Assembly: GCA_947177105.1 (NCBI GenBank)
Contig: CAMWTF010000139.1
Location: 1-6,687 of the forward strand
Direction of reading: 5' to 3'
DNA length: 6,687 nucleotides
DNA from: an uncultured Lachnospiraceae bacterium
Lineage (GTDB): Bacteria; Bacillota; Clostridia; Lachnospirales; Lachnospiraceae
Part shown: in pieces, positions 1 to 6,357 of the stretch
How positions within the stretch are numbered: the stretch's first letter is position 1
Layout of the letters: each line of letters starts with the position of its first letter
Position numbers and translations under genes: made by a program
The notes under the pieces: model-generated
Seen by the model: only the letters and a program-made list of their open reading frames with translations
Database searches by the model: none
What the model was told of the DNA's origin: nothing

Positions 1-858
1 GGCCTTGGGCAGCCAGATATGCAGGGGAAAAGCCCCGGCCTTGGCCCCAAACCCCACCAGCATACAGACGCCTGCGGCGTACAGAATCTCCTTATTTTCA
101 CAGTTCCCCGCCGCCGCGGCAAGCCCGGCGATCTCCAGAGTGCCCAGCTCATGATACAACAGGAAAATCCCCATCAGCATAACCAGTCCCCCCAGAACCG
201 CCACCGCCAGATAGGTTCCCGCCGCCCGCAGGGAGGACGCGTTTTCCTCCTGGGCCACCCACACATAGGAGGTAAAAGACATTATTTCAAAAAAGATAAA
301 GGTAGTTATAAGATCCGCCGACAGGAACACGCCCATAGTGGCCCCAAGGGTCCACAGCAGAAACAGGTAAAAGCGGCTCACATGCCGGTGATGGGCGAAA
401 TATTCCCCCGACAGCAATGTGGTCATGAACCACATCAGCGCCGCCACCCCCCCATAGATCAGCCGCAGTCCGTCCATGGAAAAATGCAGTCCGAAGCCAC
501 AGACAGCGGGAATCGTATATTCCAGGGTCATCTCTGCGGCCTCATACAGGTGCAGCGGCATGATCCGTGAATCCCAGTAAAATACGCCTGCCAGCAGAAG
601 GGCCAGCAGCAGTTCCCCTGTCACGGTACAGACGGCCAGAATGCGTCCAGCCCGGGAGATATCCCGGCCATGCCGCTCTCTGCCGCCTGCCCGGCCTGCT
701 CCGTATACTGCAAGCCCCATCAAAAAGGGCAAAAATACCAGAACGGCCAGACTGAAATTACCGCCTGATGCGGTTTGCGTCTGCGCCACACCGCCGGGTC
801 TGAATATCCTGTTTGCCATATCCGCCATATCACGCCATTGTATACCCTGCTCTATCAT
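1..858 (-). CDS. Antiporter-like subunit 4 (complex I subunit 5-type), 5' part
   Basis: Open from the ATG at 858 to the left edge with no stop, 286 codons visible. GAGGAG at 869-864 lies 5 nt upstream. The first 34 residues are hydrophilic; helices follow from about residue 35. Family features are the FSMDGLRLIYGG segment (126-137), Glu191 in TM5 (FIFFEIMSFTSYVWV) and Lys273 in TM7 (GFGAKAGAFPLHIWLPKA), where the window ends. The TM5 and TM7 residues argue for a working channel subunit. The spacing to Glu191 is about 50 residues longer than in the 492-residue neighbour, because of the extended N-terminus and a longer segment near 52-72. That makes it more like NuoL/HyfB-type large subunits, although the C-terminus is unseen. 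It is separate from the upstream gene and closely spaced, so probably co-transcribed. Confidence 0.88.
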   Translation of the reverse strand, partial: MIEQGIQWRDMADMANRIFRPGGVAQTQTASGGNFSLAVLVFLPFLMGLAVYGAGRAGGRERHGRDISRAGRILAVCTVTGELLLALLLAGVFYWDSRIMPLHLYEAAEMTLEYTIPAVCGFGLHFSMDGLRLIYGGVAALMWFMTTLLSGEYFAHHRHVSRFYLFLLWTLGATMGVFLSADLITTFIFFEIMSFTSYVWVAQEENASSLRAAGTYLAVAVLGGLVMLMGIFLLYHELGTLEIAGLAAAAGNCENKEILYAAGVCMLVGFGAKAGAFPLHIWLPKA

Positions 859-921
859 AGCCGCTCCTCTCCCTTAGTCCGCTTATACTTACGAAGGATT
901 CCGTTTTCCTTTTGCCCTGTC

Positions 922-2400
922 CTATGTTGGCATTGACAATGCCACACCCTGCAGATATTCCACAAAGGGCTGGGAATGCAGCCCGAAAAGCACAATCACC
1001 GCCACAAATATCACCAGGGGCAAAAGCATCATCCACCCCGGATCACTCACATCGGGAACTGTGTCATAGTCAAATTCTTTTCCCGGAAAAAAGGCTCTCA
1101 CCGAAATTGTCAGCATATAGATGGCGGTGAGCAGCGCCGATGCCAGCAGCGCCAATACCCCCACCCAGGCCAGGGGATTTTCACTGGCCACCGCCGCCTG
1201 GGCCAGCTGCCATTTGCTGACAAAACCCGCCAGCCCCGGCACACCCATCAGGGCCATGCCGCATATGGTAAAAATTGCAAAGACCCTGGGCATCTTTCGT
1301 CCCAGACCGTCCAACTCATGCACATAGCTGCGGCCCGTCTCATGCATCACTGCCCCAGCGCAGAAGAAAGAGCCGATCTTCATAAAAGAGTGGAACAGCA
1401 TATGGCACAGCGCCCCGGCCAGCCCCAGGGGACTCATCAGCGCCACCCCAAACAATATATAGGAAAGGTTACTCACCGTAGACCAGGCCAGGCGGCGCTT
1501 GATATGGGTCTCCTTCAACGCCCGGCTGCAGCCGTACAGGATGGTAAAAATCACCAGCAGCAGCACCACGCTCTGGGCCCAGGTACCTCGCAGCAGCCCG
1601 GTTCCAAAGCTGTAATAGGTAATGCGCATGGTGGCGAAGGCGCCTGTGTTGACCACCGCCACCGCATGAAGCAGGGCCGTCACCGGCGTGGGAGCCACGC
1701 CCGCCCTGGGCAGCCAGCCTGAGAAGGGCCAGATGGCAGTTTTGACCCCGAACCCCAGAAAGCACAGCACATACACCAAAAGCATCATATTGGTCTTGTC
1801 CCCTATTTTGTTAAGATCCAGCACACCTCCCGGCACGAATGTGGAGGTGGTTCCATAGGACAGGATAAAGATCATGCCGATAAAAGCAAAGGCCGCGCCG
1901 CCCAGCATATAGTACAAGTAGCTGCGGCTGGCCAGCACCGCCTCCCTGGTCCGGGTATGCATGATCAGAGGCAGTGTCACCAGGCTCATCATCTCAAAGA
2001 AAAAATACATGGTCAGGATATTGTCCGCCATGGCGATTCCCAGCGTTACCCCATAGGTGATCACGTAGAACATGAAAAAGCTTTTCTCGTTGTTATCATT
2101 TTTCATGTACTCAAAAGAATATAGCGCTGCCAGAGGCCAGAGCGCCGCCGCCAGGGCCGCAAACACTTTGCCCATGCCGTCCAGGTGAAAGCTGACCCGC
2201 AGGTTTCCGGTAAAGCGGAACAGGACAAAGGCTTCTTCCGGCTGGAAGAGGAGCACGGTGAGCACCAGGATTGAATTGATCAGCACCAGGGCTTCTATAT
2301 ACCAGAGCATTTCTCTTCTGCCCCGGAATGGGAGCATGGGGATCAGGATGCCGCCCAGAATGGGCAGCAGCACTACTGTTATCATTACTGCTATGTGCAT
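922..2400 (-). CDS. Antiporter-like subunit 3, MnhD-type with NuoL-like TM8
   Basis: Encodes 492 residues with about 14 hydrophobic helices. Glu136 (TM5, FFFEMMSLVTLPLI), Lys220 (TM7, GFGVKTAIWPFSGWLP), His333/His337/Lys341 (LCHMLFHSFMKIGSFF) and Lys396 (TM12, GFVSKWQLAQ) are all present. In TM8 the Lys of MrpD/NuoM is replaced by Asn251. The helix instead carries His245 in LLHAVAVVNTGAF, which resembles the LIHAATMVTAGV motif of NuoL and MrpA. The ATG at 2400 was chosen because AAGGAG lies 9 nt upstream (2415-2410) and the protein then opens with a hydrophobic helix (MHIAVMITVVLLPILGG). The same frame is open 438 bases further upstream, but that part overlaps the end of the previous gene and reads as non-membrane Pro/Arg-rich sequence. 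It follows the previous gene after 68 nt and ends 63 nt before the next. Confidence 0.9.
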   Translation of the reverse strand: MHIAVMITVVLLPILGGILIPMLPFRGRREMLWYIEALVLINSILVLTVLLFQPEEAFVLFRFTGNLRVSFHLDGMGKVFAALAAALWPLAALYSFEYMKNDNNEKSFFMFYVITYGVTLGIAMADNILTMYFFFEMMSLVTLPLIMHTRTREAVLASRSYLYYMLGGAAFAFIGMIFILSYGTTSTFVPGGVLDLNKIGDKTNMMLLVYVLCFLGFGVKTAIWPFSGWLPRAGVAPTPVTALLHAVAVVNTGAFATMRITYYSFGTGLLRGTWAQSVVLLLVIFTILYGCSRALKETHIKRRLAWSTVSNLSYILFGVALMSPLGLAGALCHMLFHSFMKIGSFFCAGAVMHETGRSYVHELDGLGRKMPRVFAIFTICGMALMGVPGLAGFVSKWQLAQAAVASENPLAWVGVLALLASALLTAIYMLTISVRAFFPGKEFDYDTVPDVSDPGWMMLLPLVIFVAVIVLFGLHSQPFVEYLQGVALSMPT

Positions 2401-2468
2401 TGTGTATTTCTCCTTTTTCAAGAGGGTTGCTAAAGGCACGCTCCAGGGCGGATAATACTGCTGTGTTA

Positions 2469-4052
2469 TTACAAAAGCATGTTGGAAATTATGTTGGCAT
2501 ATTCTATAAGGGCGTTGGGGAACAGACCCATGACCAGAGCCAGGGCTGTCAGGATCAGCAGGGGGATTAGCATGGCCGCACCGGGCTTTTTGCGCTCGGT
2601 GACAATGTCCTCGCTTTCCTGGTCCTGGCCGGGTTCTCCGGGGAAAAAGCCTTTTGTGACGAGGGGAAGGAGGTAGCCGGCGGTGAGCAGGGCGCTGATT
2701 AACAGTATAACCGGGCCCGCGTAGCTCCAGGGGCCCAAATTGGCCTCCAGAGCGCCCTGGGCCAGATACCATTTGCTCACAAAGCCGCCGGTGGGCGGAA
2801 TTCCGATAAGCGTCAGGGAGAGCAGGGTGTAGCACCATAGGACTGCAGGCATTTTTTGCCCAATTCCCGTCAGTTCTTCCACTTTCGTTTTATTGCAGCA
2901 GAACAGGAAAATGCCTGCTGTCAGAAACAGGCCGCATTTTACAACTCCGTGGAAAGCCACATGGAGCAGAGCCCCTGTAAATCCTGTGGGGGAAAGCGCT
3001 GCCAGTCCAAAAAGGATGTAGGACAAATTGCTGACTGTAGAGTAGGCCAGGCGTTTTTTCAGGTTCGGTTCCCGGTAGGCCAGCAGGGATCCCATGAATA
3101 TGGTTGTCAGGGACAGGGCCATCCAAGTGTACTGCACCCAGGTTCCCCGCAGGAAATCCGGTCCCACGATGTAGTAGACCACTCTGATGACCGCCAGCAC
3201 GCCGGATTTTACGATGATGCCGGACAGGACTGCGGAGGCGGGAGAGGGGGCCACAGGATGGGCCGCGGGCAGCCAGGCGTGCAGGGGGAACATACCTGCC
3301 TTGGCGCCGAAGCCCACAAGCATGAGCATCACTGCCGCCAACAGAATGCCTCCGTGCTGGCCTATCACATCCTGACTCAGAATCCCGCCCGGGACAAAGA
3401 TCAGGTTTGTGCAGAACCGATATAGGAAAAATATGCCAAACAGTCCCATATATGCACCGCACAGGGAGTAGAACAAATATTTCAGCGCTGCCATAATGGC
3501 CTCCCTGCTGCCACTATGCAGCACCAGAGGAAACGATGTGAGTGTCATGAGTTCATAAAACAGGTACATGGTTATCAGGTTTCCTGCGAAATCCAGGCAG
3601 ACCAGCACACCGTAAAGCAACAGGTAGAAGCCGAAAAACCTCTTTTCTTCGCCCTCATGCCGCATATATCGAGCGCTGTAGATCCCCACAGGCACCCACA
3701 CCGCCGTCACCAGCGTTACAAACCATCTGCCGATACCATCCACCTGGAAATATATGGGAATGTCTTTCATCAGGTAAAACAATGTAACACTTCCATCGCC
3801 GCTCCAGGCCACCCACAGAGCTAATATGGCTGCCGCCGCCAGCGCTCCTATGGCAAGGCCATGTACCGCCCCAAGACCTGGCTCACATGATAATCCATCC
3901 GGCGTTTCCCCTGCCAGAATCTGTTTTGCGCTCCCCGCACTTTGCTCTTTCGGCACATTTTGCTTTAAATGCTCCGCAAAGGACCATATTAACAAGAAGG
4001 CTCCTGCTATCCATGCCGCCAAAACAGGGCTCAATATCCACAGACTGCTCAT
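2469..4052 (-). CDS. MnhD/NuoN-like antiporter subunit 2
   Basis: Encodes 527 residues, a Proton_antipo_M-type integral membrane subunit. Key residues present: Glu167 in TM5 (YLFYELMTLTSFPLV), Lys251 in TM7 (GFGAKAGMFPLHAWLPAAHP), Lys282 in TM8 (SGIIVKSGVLAVIR), His364/His368/Lys372 (LLHVAFHGVVKCGLF) and Lys427 in TM12 (GGFVSKWYLAQ). These are the residues that carry protons or cations in NuoM/NuoN/MrpD. A polar loop at about 28-62, between the first two helices, is longer than in the sister subunits, and another polar stretch lies at 471-490. The start at 4052 is preferred because AGAGGA lies just upstream (4062-4057). An ATG six codons earlier (4070) has no ribosome binding site. It shares the VPGG, LRGTW and STVSNLSYILFG segments with the next gene, suggesting the two arose by duplication. 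Confidence 0.9.
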   Translation of the reverse strand: MSSLWILSPVLAAWIAGAFLLIWSFAEHLKQNVPKEQSAGSAKQILAGETPDGLSCEPGLGAVHGLAIGALAAAAILALWVAWSGDGSVTLFYLMKDIPIYFQVDGIGRWFVTLVTAVWVPVGIYSARYMRHEGEEKRFFGFYLLLYGVLVCLDFAGNLITMYLFYELMTLTSFPLVLHSGSREAIMAALKYLFYSLCGAYMGLFGIFFLYRFCTNLIFVPGGILSQDVIGQHGGILLAAVMLMLVGFGAKAGMFPLHAWLPAAHPVAPSPASAVLSGIIVKSGVLAVIRVVYYIVGPDFLRGTWVQYTWMALSLTTIFMGSLLAYREPNLKKRLAYSTVSNLSYILFGLAALSPTGFTGALLHVAFHGVVKCGLFLTAGIFLFCCNKTKVEELTGIGQKMPAVLWCYTLLSLTLIGIPPTGGFVSKWYLAQGALEANLGPWSYAGPVILLISALLTAGYLLPLVTKGFFPGEPGQDQESEDIVTERKKPGAAMLIPLLILTALALVMGLFPNALIEYANIISNMLL

Positions 4053-4169
4053 ATCTTCCTCTTTCCGCATTTTCGAAGTCCGACTTGGTTCGTGTTACCC
4101 GTCTTATCCGATTCCTTCCCGGCCCGAACCAAACTATCTTTGCTCCTGCATATCCTAAACCGCCCACTG
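4053..4169 (-). other. 117-nt intergenic gap with inverted repeat, no gene
   Basis: The gap lies between the first and second large antiporter genes. TTGGTTCG (4085-4092) and CGAACCAA (4125-4132) form a perfect 8-bp inverted repeat with a 32-nt loop. AAGTC-C-GACTT is a second, very short palindrome close to the next start. There is no U-tract, no convincing promoter boxes and no open frame with a ribosome binding site. The function is unknown; it could be an RNA processing or spacer element. Confidence 0.4.
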
Positions 4170-5735
4170 TCAGGAGAACATCTCCAGTCCCTGCTCAATC
4201 AGCCCAATCAGAGGCTCGGAGTTCAATCCCAGCATGATATTGAGCAAAATAAACAGTATCATGGCCGCCGCCTTTATGGGCTGCTGCCTTACTGTGATTT
4301 CCCTGTAGCCCTCCGGCAATGGGGCGGGGTTTCCAGACATTGTTTCCTGGTTTTCCGTCTCTGCGGTTTTTCCATCCATGACCGGGGTTTTCATGGGTGA
4401 GTAGATGCGTATCACTGTCTTCATAAAATATACCGCGTTCAAAATGGTGCTGATGGCCAGGGCGATCAATGTGGGCAGCATCTTTATAGCATGCCCCACC
4501 GCCGCCTGGGAGAAGAACAGCTTTGAAATAAAACCCGCGAACATAGGCACACCTACCATGGACAGGGAACCTACGGTAAAGGCCACCCCCGCCAGTCTGT
4601 TGCGGTGTCCCGCACCGTCTAAATCCTTAAAATACCTGCTTTTGCCGGATGCGTCCATGATGCCGGAGGCCGCCACGAACAGCAGGGACTTGGTGGCTCC
4701 GTGGCATATCACATGGTAGATACTGGCGATCATGCCCTCCGTGGTGCCCAGACCGAAGCCCATATAGATATAACCGATCTGTGCCACCGAGGAATAGGCG
4801 ATCATCCGGCGGATATCGCTTTCCCGGATGGCATCCACGGAACCCATGATCATGCCCGCGATGCCAAACACGAACAGCACATGGATCACCTTGCTGCCGC
4901 TGAATATGTCAAAACCGATGACACGATAGAATATTTTCACCAACAGGAAAATATAGCCCTTGGACACCAGAGAGGACAGAATCGCCGCCGAGGACACAGT
5001 GGAGTACCCATAGGCATCCGGCAGCCAGGTGTGAAAGGGAAACAGGGCGCTTTTGATGGCCAGTCCCACACACATCAGGCAGATGGCCACCAGCAGCGGC
5101 CTCTGGTACTGCCCGCTGGCCGCTATGGCATGGACGCTCTCCTGAATATTGCTCATGAGCAAGTGTCCGGTCAGGTCATACAAAAAGCATAGCCCCAGCA
5201 GCAAAAGGCCCGATCCCAACAGGCTCATAATCATATACCGGGTGGCCGCCTCGATGGTCCGGCCATTCTGCTTAATCATGATCAGGCCGCAGGCGGAGAT
5301 GGTATTGATCTCCACAAACACATAGGCGGTGAATAGATCATTGGTATAGATCAGCGCCAGCAGGGAACAGAGCAGCAGATCCACCATAATGTAGTACAGG
5401 TTCTGCTTGGAGGCTTCGATCTCCTCTTCCCGCTCCCGGGTGCCCCCCAGCATACACAGCAGCATAATCACGCAGAAAAAGGCAGCCATCAGCGCCTCCA
5501 GTATGCCCGCCCGGATTTCGTTCCCCCAGGGGGCGGGAAAATGCCCCATGGTATAGACAAAGGCTTCCCCCGTCCGCCGCACATACCACAGCACTGCCCC
5601 GGACAGGACGCCGCACAGCACAATCACCGCCAGATTTACCCTCTTTGCCCATTTTCCTCCCAGTATAGAGGACAGGGGGCCGGAAAACAGGGAAAGGACA
5701 ATGGAGAAAAAGGGGAAATTGCGAATAAAATCCAT
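4170..5735 (-). CDS. mnhD: MnhD/NuoN-like antiporter subunit 1
   Basis: Encodes 521 residues and about 14 membrane helices, the usual size for MrpD. It is a proton- or cation-conducting subunit of the Proton_antipo_M family. Visible functional residues: Glu142 in TM5 (FVEI), Lys228 in TM7 (GLAIKSALFPFHTWLPDA), Lys259 in TM8 (SSLVSKGYIF), His341/His345/Lys349 (YHVICHGATKSLLF) and Lys405 in TM12 (GFISKLFFSQ). The TM7 end 'FHTWLPDAYG' is strongly MrpD-like. A polar linker at about 448-484 precedes the last helix. I chose the ATG at 5735 because AGGAGG lies 7 nt upstream (5748-5743). A GTG one codon earlier (5738) is possible but only 4 nt from that site. The ribosome binding site lies inside the end of mnhC. 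It is less like antiporter subunits 2 and 3 than those two are to each other. Confidence 0.9.
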   Translation of the reverse strand: MDFIRNFPFFSIVLSLFSGPLSSILGGKWAKRVNLAVIVLCGVLSGAVLWYVRRTGEAFVYTMGHFPAPWGNEIRAGILEALMAAFFCVIMLLCMLGGTREREEEIEASKQNLYYIMVDLLLCSLLALIYTNDLFTAYVFVEINTISACGLIMIKQNGRTIEAATRYMIMSLLGSGLLLLGLCFLYDLTGHLLMSNIQESVHAIAASGQYQRPLLVAICLMCVGLAIKSALFPFHTWLPDAYGYSTVSSAAILSSLVSKGYIFLLVKIFYRVIGFDIFSGSKVIHVLFVFGIAGMIMGSVDAIRESDIRRMIAYSSVAQIGYIYMGFGLGTTEGMIASIYHVICHGATKSLLFVAASGIMDASGKSRYFKDLDGAGHRNRLAGVAFTVGSLSMVGVPMFAGFISKLFFSQAAVGHAIKMLPTLIALAISTILNAVYFMKTVIRIYSPMKTPVMDGKTAETENQETMSGNPAPLPEGYREITVRQQPIKAAAMILFILLNIMLGLNSEPLIGLIEQGLEMFS

Positions 5736-6112
5736 CACTTTTCCTCCTTTTTCAGCAGCGTGGAGATCTCGTCCAAATCCAGGGTGTGATACCGCCGATA
5801 CAGCCGGATCGTCAAAGACAGCATCAGGGCCGTCACCGACACGGACACCACGATACCCGTCAGCACCAGGCCGCTGGGGATAGGATTCACATAAGCCTCC
5901 ACGCTCTGGATGCCGTCCACCACCACCGGCGCTTTCCGCCCGTCAATATAACCTTTCAGAGCCAGAAACAGATATGTGGCCGTGTCCATGATATTCAGCC
6001 CAATAATTTTTTTGATGAGGTTCTTCTGCAAAAGCAGATTGGAAAAGCCGATGCCGAACAGGATCATGGCTACCGCCTCCCCATAATTGCGAACTAAATT
6101 TCCGAAATCCAA
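5735..6112 (-). CDS. mnhC: MnhC/MrpC-type (NuoK-like) antiporter subunit
   Basis: Encodes 125 residues from a TTG start. Three hydrophobic helices are visible at about residues 13-28, 32-53 and 80-103, the layout of the NuoK/MrpC family. Family signatures are the N-L-I-K-K-I-I-G-L stretch (31-39) and the NPIPSGLVLTGIVVSVSVTAL stretch (76-96), the counterpart of the D-P-L-P-Q-A-L-V-L-T-A-I-V motif in MrpC. The charged tail (DLDEISTLLKKEEK) is cytoplasmic in type. MrpC/NuoK subunits lie between MrpB/NuoJ-like and the large antiporter-like subunits. At the helix 2 position where NuoK has its conserved Glu this protein has Asn40, with Asp43 one turn later. The stop TGA shares its last base with the ATG of the next gene, indicating translational coupling. 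It is separated from mnhB by the 244-nt repeat-filled gap. Confidence 0.9.
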   Translation of the reverse strand: MDFGNLVRNYGEAVAMILFGIGFSNLLLQKNLIKKIIGLNIMDTATYLFLALKGYIDGRKAPVVVDGIQSVEAYVNPIPSGLVLTGIVVSVSVTALMLSLTIRLYRRYHTLDLDEISTLLKKEEK

Positions 6113-6117
6113 TTTAA

Positions 6118-6126
6118 CTCCCCCTT
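6118..6126 (-). promoter_or_regulatory. Ribosome binding site that sets the TTG start of mnhC
   Basis: On the minus strand AAGGGGGAG lies at 6126-6118, 5 nt before the TTG at 6112-6110. No ATG or GTG in the mnhC frame lies nearby, and the first in-frame ATG is at codon 16, inside the first membrane helix. This site therefore supports TTG as the start. It lies immediately downstream of the repeat array, so folding of the array could affect access to it. Confidence 0.72.
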
Positions 6127-6156
6127 CAGAAGTACTAAATTCTGCACAATCCCTTT

Positions 6157-6184
6157 AAAGAATGCCTCTTTTCAGGCATTCTTT
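6157..6184 (-). repeat. 11-bp perfect stem-loop between palindromes (copy B)
   Basis: AAAGAATGCCT (6157-6167) pairs perfectly with AGGCATTCTTT (6174-6184) around a 6-nt loop. On the minus strand the 3' arm ends in a short U-rich run (UUCUUU), but that run is within the stem and is followed by AAAGGG, so it is at best a weak pause or attenuation site. The hairpin is itself enclosed by arms 6127-6147 and 6187-6207, which are complementary with a few mismatches, giving a longer cruciform-like structure just upstream of the mnhC ribosome binding site. Confidence 0.75.
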
Positions 6185-6186
6185 CA

Positions 6187-6252
6187 GTGCAGGATTTAGA
6201 AATTCTTGGCGGCCCACCCTCCGTGGGCCGTCTTTAGAAGTTCTTCCTGCAC
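6187..6252 (-). repeat. Long palindrome in copy B with nested GC hairpin exposing GGAGG
   Basis: This is the equivalent of the copy A structure. Arms 6236-6252 and 6187-6206 pair with one mismatch (6202) and a 3-nt bulge. The inner stem CGGCCCAC (6210-6217) with GTGGGCCG (6223-6230) is perfect and its loop (6218-6222) again reads GGAGG on the minus strand. The GC hairpin and its loop are identical in both copies, while the array's four differences lie in the outer arms, the other hairpin and the spacer. Confidence 0.78.
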
Positions 6253-6261
6253 AGTCCCTTT

Positions 6262-6289
6262 AAAGAATGCCTCTTTTCGGGCATTCTTT
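6262..6289 (-). repeat. 10-bp stem-loop between palindromes (copy A)
   Basis: AAAGAATGCC (6262-6271) pairs with GGCATTCTTT (6280-6289). Relative to copy B, the loop-closing pair is lost in the minus-strand RNA, because 6279 is G where copy B has A. The 10-bp stem remains. Confidence 0.7.
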
Positions 6290-6291
6290 CA

Positions 6292-6357
6292 GTGCAGGAC
6301 TTAGAACTTCTTGGCGGCCCACCCTCCGTGGGCCGTCTTTAGAAGTTCTTCCTGCAC
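6292..6357 (-). repeat. Long palindrome in copy A with nested GC hairpin exposing GGAGG
   Basis: The outer arms are 6341-6357 (AGAAGTTCTTCCTGCAC) and 6292-6311 (GTGCAGGACTTAGAACTTCT). They pair over 17 bp, with a 3-nt bulge (ctt, 6300-6302) on one side. Inside lies a perfect 8-bp stem, CGGCCCAC (6315-6322) with GTGGGCCG (6328-6335), closing a 5-nt loop. On the transcribed minus strand the loop reads GGAGG. The fold would form in the mRNA immediately after the mnhB stop codon. There is no U-tract after the structure, so it is not a typical intrinsic terminator. Confidence 0.8.

Larger units (their letters stand above)
6128..6357. repeat. 105-bp tandem repeat array, two full copies plus a degenerate partial third
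   Basis: Copy A is 6253-6357 and copy B is 6148-6252, period exactly 105 bp. By eye they differ at four positions (6149/6254, 6174/6279, 6195/6300, 6202/6307). A degenerate 20-nt third copy lies at 6128-6147 (TGCAC at 6143-6147 is conserved). The array fills the gap between the mnhB stop and the mnhC ribosome binding site. Each unit holds a long imperfect palindrome with GTGCAG/CTGCAC ends, a GC-rich hairpin nested inside it, and a separate AT-richer hairpin. No transposase or coding sequence of known type is present. This could be a dispersed palindromic element (REP/MITE-like) or a local duplication with a role in RNA processing or translation. I do not recognise the family. Confidence 0.9.

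Noticed and set aside
19..570. 183-codon open frame on the plus strand
   Set aside because: Lies opposite the partial antiporter subunit 4; low-complexity His/Gln-rich product with no recognisable family.
976..1722. 248-codon open frame on the plus strand
   Set aside because: Lies opposite antiporter subunit 3; the translation is His/Gln/Arg-rich with no domain, typical of the complement of a GC-rich membrane protein gene.
2401..2838. Upstream extension of the subunit 3 frame to 2838 (638 residues in total)
   Set aside because: The extension overlaps the end of the previous antiporter gene, reads as Pro/Arg/Gly-rich non-membrane sequence, and the ATG at 2400 has its own AAGGAG site and a normal family N-terminus.
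2856..3425. 189-codon plus-strand and overlapping 190-codon minus-strand frames
   Set aside because: Both are shadows of antiporter subunit 2, whose frame carries all the family motifs.
3883..4167. 94-codon minus-strand frame spanning the 117-nt gap
   Set aside because: It mostly overlaps the start of antiporter subunit 2 in another frame, has no clear ribosome binding site and no recognisable features.
6157..6184. Intrinsic terminator between mnhB and mnhC
   Set aside because: The U-rich run is inside the stem and is followed by AAAGGG; the downstream genes need read-through and no promoter is evident before mnhC. Weak attenuation cannot be excluded.
6128..6357. CRISPR array
   Set aside because: The repeated unit is 105 bp with no variable spacers; the whole unit, including the part between palindromes, is duplicated.
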